Assembly: GCA_000434475.1 (NCBI GenBank)
Contig: FR879631.1
Coordinates: 1-20,437, forward strand
Source of the DNA: Dialister sp. CAG:486
GTDB taxonomy: Bacteria > Bacillota > Negativicutes > Veillonellales > Dialisteraceae
Reading direction: 5' to 3'
Length of the DNA stretch: 20,437 nt
In this document: in pieces, positions 15,894 to 20,437 of the stretch
How the letters are laid out: each line of letters starts with the position of its first letter
How positions within the stretch are numbered: the stretch's first letter is position 1
Program-made: the position numbers and the translations under genes
The notes under the pieces: generated by a model
The model's database searches: none
What the model was told of the DNA's origin: nothing
The model's input: the letters and a program-made list of their open reading frames with translations, nothing else

Positions 15894-16160
15894 GGGGATA
15901 CGGAGAATCTGCGAATTTTTCGATAAAATTAGGCATTATGACATATAAATAATATCATAACGTACAATTTGTATTGCGTAATTAGCAAACGAAATACGGA
16001 AAAGGCAGGTATCCCATGCATATGATGCATAGAGGATGATGAAGATCTGGAGGGTGGTTTTCATTAAAAAATAAGAAACTGGCAAATGGCATTGGCAAGG
16101 CATGTCCCGTGCGCGCCTCTTGAGCGGAGGGAGAAGATGTTTTTGGAGGGACGCTTCCCA
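15894..16160. other. Gene-free divergent intergenic region
   Basis: Apart from the TTATGA-N13-TCATAA dyad (15936-15960) and ATGCAT-ATG-ATGCAT (16016-16030), I see nothing supportable. A minus-strand open frame at 15936-16181 has no ribosome binding site and no recognisable features. This region, unlike the others, contains no heptamer repeats and is markedly AT-rich in its left part. Confidence 0.5.
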
Positions 16161-16189
16161 TTGACAATCTCTCGTATCCATGCTAGGCT
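16161..16189 (+). promoter_or_regulatory. Promoter of the riboswitch-transporter unit
   Basis: A perfect TTGACA (16161-16166), 17-bp spacer, and TGC-TAGGCT (extended -10, hexamer 16184-16189). The predicted transcript begins a few bases before the riboswitch aptamer. Confidence 0.65.
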
Positions 16190-16206
16190 AGATATACAAT
16201 ATAGAT

Positions 16207-16285
16207 GAGCCGCGGAACTGACGGAAATAGGTGGAATGAACCACGTGGACTGCGGGTCTCATGAAAAAGCCGACCGTCTGGGCAG
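16207..16285 (+). ncRNA. ZTP (pfl) riboswitch aptamer
   Basis: The class hallmarks, as known from the pfl motif, are present in order. An outer helix CCGC (16210-16213) pairs with GCGG (16252-16255). Inside are the ACTGACGGAAATA internal-loop strand and a GTGG/CCAC hairpin (16231-16234/16241-16244), then GTGGACTGCGGG. After a linker comes the conserved 3' element GCCGACCGTCTGGGCAG (16269-16285). ZTP riboswitches sense ZMP/ZTP, which accumulates when 10-formyl-tetrahydrofolate is short, and usually switch on one-carbon or purine genes. Here the downstream gene is an OFA-type transporter. Confidence 0.85.
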
Positions 16286-16312
16286 GGAAATCTGCTCAGG
16301 CGGTTTTCGTTT
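16274..16312 (+). terminator. Riboswitch expression-platform terminator
   Basis: CCGTCTGGGCAG (16274-16285), loop GGAAAT, and CTGCTCAGGCGG (16292-16303) make a 12-bp stem with two G-U pairs, followed by TTTTCGTTT. The left arm is the conserved 3' part of the aptamer, so ligand binding and terminator formation exclude each other: an ON switch. Confidence 0.88.
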
Positions 16313-16313
16313 C

Positions 16314-16343
16314 CCTGCGATGCCTGCTAAATGGCATCGCAGG
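16314..16343 (+). other. Second leader hairpin
   Basis: CCTGCGATGCC (16314-16324), an 8-nt loop and GGCATCGCAGG (16333-16343) form a perfect 11-bp stem. There is no T run, so it is not a terminator. It may insulate the ribosome binding site or stabilise the read-through mRNA. Confidence 0.6.
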
Positions 16344-16393
16344 AACGGGAGCGCGCAGATTTCCCTTCATTTCAAAAATGGAGGGATTTTTTG

Positions 16394-17620
16394 ATGAAAA
16401 GAAATCGCTGGCTCACTGCTCTGGCGGCGGTAGGGATCCACATGTCTATCGGAAGTGTGTATGCATGGAGCGTCCTGACGCGCCCTGTGATGGAGACGAT
16501 GGGGCTCTCGCTTTCTTTGGCCACCTGGGCCTTCTCGATCGCGATCCTGTTTCTGGGGCTTTCGGCAGGCTTCTTAGGCCCTCTGGTCGAGCGGCTGGGG
16601 CCGTCCCGGAGCGGGATGGTCTCTGCCGTCTTTTTCAGTACGGGTCTCCTTGGGACAGCGGCGGCGGTTCACTGTCAGTCCGCTTTCCTGCTCTATCTCT
16701 TCTACGGAGCCATTGGGGGCATTGGTCTTGGCACGGGCTATATCACGCCTGTCTCTACGCTTGTGAAATGGTTTCCACGGCATCGCGGCTTTGCGACGGG
16801 GCTGGCCATCATGGGCTTCGGCTTCGCAGCGCTCATCGCAGGCCCTGCCATGCGCTATCTTGTCGATCGCTTCGGGCTCACGGAGAATTTCCTCATCCTT
16901 GCCGCTGCCTATGCGCTGGTCATGATCCTTTCCGCCTCCTACATCCGGCCGCCGAGGAAGGGTGAGATCCCGATGCTTTTGGAAGAGGTGCTTGAGGAAG
17001 AGATCCGAAAGGATGGGGAAAAGACAGCTCAGGCCAAAGGTCTCACGCGCAAAGAGGCCATGCACACATGGAAATGGTATGTGTTGTGGTGGATCTTCTT
17101 CACGAATATCACCTGCGGTATCGGCCTTCTTGCCGTGGCTTCGCCCATGGCGCAGGAGATCATCGGCATGAGTGCGGCTGAGGCAGCCTCCCTTGTCGGT
17201 ATCATCGGTATCGTGAATGGCGCCGGCCGTATCCTTTGGGCATCCGTCTCCGACTGGATCGGCCGCGGCGTGACCTACATGATCTTCTTTGCGTTCGAGG
17301 TCTTCGCTTTTTATGCACTTGCCCATGTCAGTGATGCGCTTTTCTTCGAGATACTGGTACTCGCCGTGATCTCCTGCTACGGCGGCGGCTTCTCCTGCAT
17401 GCCTGCCTTCCTATCTGATCTCTTCGGCGTGAAGCAGCTCGCCTCCATTCACGGCTCCATCCTGACTGCCTGGGGCATGGCAGGTGTCGCCGGCCCGCTT
17501 CTCCTTTCTTTCATGAAGGAAACGACGGGGGGCTATGCGGCGACGCTTCATCTCTTTTCTGCCATGCTCGCTGTGGCTTTTGCCTTATCCTGGGTCCTTG
17601 CGTGGAAGGGACGGAAATAA
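16394..17620 (+). CDS. OFA-family major facilitator transporter (oxalate/formate antiporter-like)
   Basis: A 408-residue inner-membrane carrier with a 12-helix MFS pattern. TM1 reads ALAAVGIHMSIGSVYAWSV, typical of the OxlT/YhjX (OFA) group. VKWFPRHRGFATGLAIMGFG marks helices 4-5. A charged central loop (about 192-228) separates the halves, and VNGAGRILWASVSDWIGR matches the family's second-half signature. Substrates known in the family include oxalate/formate and pyruvate or other carboxylates; the substrate here is unknown. An in-frame ATG at 16331 lies in the leader hairpin. GGAGGG lies 8 nt before ATG 16394, which was chosen. The ZTP riboswitch upstream implies expression when formyl-folate is limiting, fitting uptake or export of formate or a one-carbon source (inference). 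Confidence 0.88.
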   Translation: MKRNRWLTALAAVGIHMSIGSVYAWSVLTRPVMETMGLSLSLATWAFSIAILFLGLSAGFLGPLVERLGPSRSGMVSAVFFSTGLLGTAAAVHCQSAFLLYLFYGAIGGIGLGTGYITPVSTLVKWFPRHRGFATGLAIMGFGFAALIAGPAMRYLVDRFGLTENFLILAAAYALVMILSASYIRPPRKGEIPMLLEEVLEEEIRKDGEKTAQAKGLTRKEAMHTWKWYVLWWIFFTNITCGIGLLAVASPMAQEIIGMSAAEAASLVGIIGIVNGAGRILWASVSDWIGRGVTYMIFFAFEVFAFYALAHVSDALFFEILVLAVISCYGGGFSCMPAFLSDLFGVKQLASIHGSILTAWGMAGVAGPLLLSFMKETTGGYAATLHLFSAMLAVAFALSWVLAWKGRK

Positions 17621-17649
17621 AAAAGACCCGCACTGAGTGCGGGTCTTTT
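17621..17649. terminator. Bidirectional terminator between the transporter and the RubisCO-like gene
   Basis: AAAAGACCCGCAC (17621-17633), loop TGA, GTGCGGGTCTTTT (17637-17649): a perfect 13-bp stem starting directly after the transporter stop. On the minus strand the six T bases (17619-17624 complement) let it also end the RubisCO-like transcript, after that transcript has passed through the heptamer array. Confidence 0.92.
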
Positions 17650-17652
17650 CTA

Positions 17653-17823
17653 AATTAGGAATTAGAAATGAAAAATGAGAAATGAAGGTGGCGGCTTCGC
17701 CGCGAGTATATATGAGGCGATGCCCGAAAATGGTATTCCAGTCACGAGTCACTAGTCCCTAGTTACCAGTCACCAGTCACCAGTCACCAGTCACTAGTCA
17801 CCAGTCACTAGTCACCAGTCACT
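17653..17823. repeat. Heptamer-bracketed element with the longest array in the window
   Basis: The left array is AATTAGG, AATTAGA, AATGAAA, AATGAGA, AATGAAG (17653-17687). The core is the shared module in inverted orientation (GGTGGCGGCTTCGCCGCGAG, then TATATATGAGGCGATGCCCGAA, 17687-17727). The right array is twelve perfectly in-register heptamers (17740-17823), mostly AGTCACC/AGTCACT with AGTCACG, AGTCCCT and AGTTACC variants. The last unit supplies the stop codon of the RubisCO-like gene. Confidence 0.85.
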
Positions 17824-19009
17824 TCTCTCCCGCCGCTTCCGCGAGCTTTTCGAGGAAGAATTTCGTGTTCGCGGTGAGGTCGGGGCCTTCTGTCTGAAGA
17901 GCGCCGCCCACGAGGAAGATGGTATCGGGACCGTAGACGCGGACCATTTCCTTGAAGAGCTGCCAGCGCATGCCGCCGGAGGGGACAGGGAAGCTTGCCC
18001 GAAGGTCTGCCATCTTCGACTCGGTGCCTTCCGCGATCTTCTGGCAGGTATCCTGCGAGAAGGAGAAGCGACCGCCGAAGCTGGTGAAGATGACCGCATC
18101 TGCGCCGGCGAGTCGGGAGAGCTGGCCATAGTAGCAGAAGGGGGAAATGCCCGCATCCTGCGAGAGGACTTGCGGACCGGAGAAGCAGGGGTGCAGGAAG
18201 ATCGGCAGGCCGAAGTCCGGATCCCGTGCGAGGTCGCGGATCATGGTGAAGCCGGTGATGGCAGGGGCGGCCATGATGCCGTCAGCCCCGATCTCCTTGG
18301 CCTGATAGGCACGCTCGAGGAAGCCCAGACCATCTGTGGTACAGTTGGCGATGTACATGCTTTTCCTGCCTGTTTTCTCTTTGGCATCCGCAAGTGCCAT
18401 GACGCACTGGAGGACACGTTCTTTGAAAGGCGCATAGTGCTGGTCCATGAGGCTGTGGTCATCCTTGATGATGGGGCAGCCGCCGAGTGCGAGGTCATAG
18501 ACCATTTGCGCGAGCTCCTTCGGAGATCTGCCGAGCGGCTTGATGGCTGACATGAAGATCGGACCGCGCGGCACGCCGCAGAGCTCACGAAGACCGCTTC
18601 TGCCGAAACGCGGGCCCGGGTAATTGTTGTACATGGTCTCGGGCAGCTCGAAGGACATGAGGCGGACGCCTGGCTGCAGGCTCGTATTTCCGAAAAGCAT
18701 ATTGAGGAGCTCGGCCATCTCATCACCGACAGCCTCCGGCTCATAGGAGATCGTCGCATAGTATGCGCCGGCTTCCGCCTTTTTCAGATCTTCGATCTCT
18801 CCGACGATGGTGTCAGCGATCGGAGTGCCGTCTACCAGCTCGTAAGGACACTCGATCGTCTGCTCGACGGCGATAGCGAAGGCGATCTTCTTCGCCTCTT
18901 CATAGGTGGGAGCTGCGATGCGGTACGTCGCAGTAAAACGCGAAGACTGGTGCAGGTCTTCTGTCAGTTCGGAAAACAATTCACTTTCAAAAAAGGATGT
19001 ATTGGACAA
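17819..19009 (-). CDS. RubisCO-like protein (form IV)
   Basis: A 396-residue homologue of the RubisCO large subunit that should not fix CO2. RubisCO landmarks can be followed: FGN (N108), SAIKP (K157, counterpart of K175), and GGCPIIKDDHSL with K182 and D184 at the carbamyl-lysine and metal positions. H185 stands where RubisCO has Glu (KxDE). LHP (H273), a loop-6 region FGGRFSFS lacking the catalytic Lys (R314), PSGGMR (S344) and VGGAL follow. The start is TTG at 19007-19009, 8 nt after AAAGGAG; no nearby in-frame ATG exists. Characterised form IV proteins act as enolases or isomerases in methionine salvage or on sugar acids, but no mtn or sugar-acid gene is adjacent, so the substrate is unknown. 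The stop lies inside a heptamer repeat. Confidence 0.9.
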   Translation of the reverse strand: MSNTSFFESELFSELTEDLHQSSRFTATYRIAAPTYEEAKKIAFAIAVEQTIECPYELVDGTPIADTIVGEIEDLKKAEAGAYYATISYEPEAVGDEMAELLNMLFGNTSLQPGVRLMSFELPETMYNNYPGPRFGRSGLRELCGVPRGPIFMSAIKPLGRSPKELAQMVYDLALGGCPIIKDDHSLMDQHYAPFKERVLQCVMALADAKEKTGRKSMYIANCTTDGLGFLERAYQAKEIGADGIMAAPAITGFTMIRDLARDPDFGLPIFLHPCFSGPQVLSQDAGISPFCYYGQLSRLAGADAVIFTSFGGRFSFSQDTCQKIAEGTESKMADLRASFPVPSGGMRWQLFKEMVRVYGPDTIFLVGGALQTEGPDLTANTKFFLEKLAEAAGEK

Positions 19010-19096
19010 GAGGAGGTCTCCTTTCGGAAAAATGGAATGGGATGGGGCAGCCCGCGGGGCGTGTTGCCCCTTGATTTCGTAGGAAAGAGGGGGGCG
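19010..19096 (-). promoter_or_regulatory. 5' leader of the RubisCO-like gene
   Basis: AAAGGAG (minus strand, about 8 nt from the TTG) is the ribosome binding site. Upstream, GGGGCA and TGCCCC bracket a GC-rich hairpin (about 19034-19061). No convincing -10/-35 pair was found; the upstream side is repeat DNA. Confidence 0.4.
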
Positions 19097-19287
19097 GGTT
19101 CTATAGGTTCAAGAGGTTCAAAGGGGTTGGTGCGGCGCATTTCGTCATCCGGAGCGCCGCGGAGTATAAATGATGGCGATGCCCGAAGGGCAGACGTCTG
19201 ATGTCTGACGTCTGACGTAACGTCTAATCCCTAGACCCTAATCCCCAGCTACTAGTCCCCAGTCACTAGTCACTAGTCCCCAGTCAC
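19097..19287. repeat. Heptamer-bracketed mosaic between glycosyltransferase and RubisCO-like genes
   Basis: The left end has three GGTTC units with 9-bp spacing (19097, 19106, 19115). The core holds a shortened form of the 2270-2333 module (19127-19170) and GATGGCGATGCCCGAAGGG. A different heptamer follows: GACGTCT, GATGTCT, GACGTCT, GACGTAA (19193-19220). The right array is nine in-register units (19225-19287: TAATCCC, TAGACCC, TAATCCC, CAGCTAC, TAGTCCC, CAGTCAC, TAGTCAC, TAGTCCC, CAGTCAC), the last containing the glycosyltransferase stop codon. Confidence 0.8.
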
Positions 19288-20240
19288 TCTTTTTTATGGC
19301 TCACGCGGTATGGATTATCGAGATGGGCGGCGGTGTCATCGGAGAGCCAGTAGAGGGGGCGGTTTCTGGTCTCTTCAAACATACGTCCGAGGTATTCGCC
19401 GATGATGCCGAGGCCCATGAGATTCAAGCTGCCGAAGATGGCGATGAGGATGGTCATGGTCGCCCAGCCGGGGACGGCTTCGTCCATCATGACGCAGTAG
19501 AGGACATGAAGGATGAGAAGGATGCCTGCGACGGCCGCGAAGACACCCAGATAGAATGCCACACGCAGCGGCAGGGTGGAATTCGTGATGATGCCGTCCA
19601 TCGCGAAGTGCAGCATTTTTTTCATGGAAAATTTCGAGACACCGGCGTGGCGGGCAGGCGCTTCAAATTCGATGGTACACTGCTTGAAGCCAAGGCCGCC
19701 TACGATGCCGCGGATGAAGCGGGAATGTTCACGGAAACGCAGAAAGGCATCGAGCGCTTTGCGATCCATCAGGCGGAAGTCGGAGCCGCCCGGGACGACG
19801 GGCGAGTTTGAAATGGAATTGATCACTGCGTAGTAGCCTGCCGAGGTCAGCTTCTTGATGGGGCCGGCATCTTCTGTCGCGGTGCGGATGGTCTGTACGA
19901 TGTCATAGCCTTCCTGCCACTTTTCGATGAGCTTCGGGATGAGCGCCGGCGGGTGCTGCATGTCGCCATCCATCGTGATGACGGCATCTCCGACGGCAAA
20001 GTCCATGCCGCAGGTGATGGCGATCTGATGGCCGAAATTGCGTGCAAAGGTCAGCGCCCGCACATGCGGGTCGCCGGCTGCCAGCTGGTGGATCAGCTCG
20101 TCGGTGCGATCCTTCGAGCCATCATTGACGTAGATGATCTCGTAGTCCATATCCAGCGTCTGCATGACTTTCGTCACTTCGTCATGGAAATAGACGACAT
20201 TGCCATCTTCGTTATATACAGGTGTTACGATCGATATCAT
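19284..20240 (-). CDS. Family 2 glycosyltransferase, GtrB/ArnC/DPM-like, membrane anchored
   Basis: A 318-residue enzyme of the polyisoprenyl-phosphate glycosyltransferase type, transferring a sugar from a nucleotide sugar to undecaprenyl phosphate at the cytoplasmic membrane face. The GT-A fold motifs are visible: SIVTPVYNEDGNV (3-15), VNDGSKDRT (D40), and the DGD metal motif (D91/D93) followed by MQHPP. RNFGHQIAITCGMD and AGVSKFSMKKML (199-210) match the GtrB/ArnC/DPM group. Two C-terminal membrane helices lie at about 224-250 and 259-283. The start is ATG 20240 with GGAGG 4 nt upstream; an in-frame ATG at 20261 lacks a site. The sugar and final polymer are unknown; no flippase or GtrA-like gene is in the window. 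Its stop codon lies in a heptamer. Confidence 0.92.
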   Translation of the reverse strand: MISIVTPVYNEDGNVVYFHDEVTKVMQTLDMDYEIIYVNDGSKDRTDELIHQLAAGDPHVRALTFARNFGHQIAITCGMDFAVGDAVITMDGDMQHPPALIPKLIEKWQEGYDIVQTIRTATEDAGPIKKLTSAGYYAVINSISNSPVVPGGSDFRLMDRKALDAFLRFREHSRFIRGIVGGLGFKQCTIEFEAPARHAGVSKFSMKKMLHFAMDGIITNSTLPLRVAFYLGVFAAVAGILLILHVLYCVMMDEAVPGWATMTILIAIFGSLNLMGLGIIGEYLGRMFEETRNRPLYWLSDDTAAHLDNPYRVSHKKE

Positions 20241-20274
20241 GATTCCTCCGTTGAGGCACATAAGCCTACGCTAT

Positions 20275-20280
20275 ATTATA
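20275..20280 (-). promoter_or_regulatory. Extended -10 of the glycosyltransferase gene
   Basis: On the minus strand TGC-TATAAT, about 35 bp upstream of the start codon. No clear -35 box. Confidence 0.5.
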
Positions 20281-20375
20281 GCACACTCAGGGATATATAA
20301 TGAGACATATATAAGTAGTATAAATATAGTGTGTATGGCAGATCGCCGGGAGTTAAAGAAATCATAAAATCAATG

Positions 20376-20437
20376 AGGGTTCAGGGTTAGCCCCTTGGGC
20401 GTGCTGTCCTTTGAGTGCGTGCGAAAGCTCTACTCGC
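20376..20437. repeat. Left end of another intergenic mosaic element (cut by window end)
   Basis: AGGGTTCAGGGTTAGCCCC, then TTGGGCGTGCTGTCCTTTGA and GTGCGAAAGCT, match the module at 2204-2255 with a few substitutions. The left flank is the G-rich strand, as in the other elements. The intervening 20281-20375 is AT-rich and shows no gene. Confidence 0.75.

Noticed and set aside
15936..16181. 81-residue minus-strand ORF in the divergent region
   Set aside because: No ribosome binding site, no recognisable domain, atypical composition for the organism; likely chance in AT-rich DNA.
17653..17687. Simple slippage of an A-rich tract after the terminator
   Set aside because: The 7-bp register across five units matches the other arrays, so it was grouped with them instead.
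17740..17823. CRISPR array
   Set aside because: The units are 7 bp and contiguous, with no spacers between them; no cas genes are present.

Overview
The window looks like chromosome of a low-to-mid-GC member of the Bacillota, most likely a Negativicutes species (Veillonellales/Selenomonadales-like). This rests on gene content and style only: strong AAAGGAGG-type ribosome binding sites, a tandem FeoA-FeoA-FeoB iron module with a small Cys-rich FeoB partner, a catabolic-type glutamate dehydrogenase, a TTG start, and Firmicutes-style intrinsic terminators and riboswitch. The genus cannot be fixed from the sequence alone.

Layout. 1-2197: recQ helicase (+). 2630-3903: thyA-folA, an overlapping dTMP/folate pair (+). 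4319-8081: ferrous-iron uptake, feoA1-feoA2, then 765 bp of repeat-derived DNA, then feoB and a 56-residue FeoB-associated protein (+). feoB is broken by a 35-bp tandem duplication that covers its second conserved transmembrane gate motif. 8770-10026: glutamate dehydrogenase (+). 10222-15458: a five-gene Nik/Dpp/Opp-type ABC importer on the minus strand, in transcription order permease, permease, binding lipoprotein, ATPase, ATPase; its leader holds a terminator hairpin and a possible three-way junction. 16161-17620: an OFA-family major facilitator transporter (+) behind what reads as a complete ZTP (pfl) riboswitch with an overlapping terminator. 17819-19009: a RubisCO-like protein (form IV), minus strand, TTG start. 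19284-20240: a membrane-anchored family 2 glycosyltransferase of the GtrB/ArnC/DPM type, minus strand.

The most unusual content is between the genes. Nearly every intergenic gap holds in-register arrays of degenerate 7-bp units (GTGACTA, GGGATTA, GGGTTCA, AATGAGA/AATTAGG, AGTAAGC, GACGTCT and their complements). Several gaps show one architecture: a G-rich-strand heptamer array on the left, a mosaic of shared core modules in the middle, and a C-rich-strand array on the right, so the G-rich strand reads inward from both ends. At six of the sixteen genes (recQ, folA, feoA2, dppC-like, RubisCO-like, glycosyltransferase) the stop codon lies inside, or directly against, the first heptamer, always with the G-rich or purine-rich strand as the sense strand. 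I see no transposase, tRNA, rRNA or CRISPR in the window.

How the parts fit together: thyA and folA form a one-carbon/nucleotide unit, and the ZTP riboswitch ties the OFA transporter to folate and purine status. feoAAB and the Cys-rich protein form an iron uptake locus that, as sequenced, should not make full-length FeoB. The ABC importer may carry nickel, a metallophore or peptides; short ATPases and an upstream CsoR/RcnR-like dyad lean towards metal.
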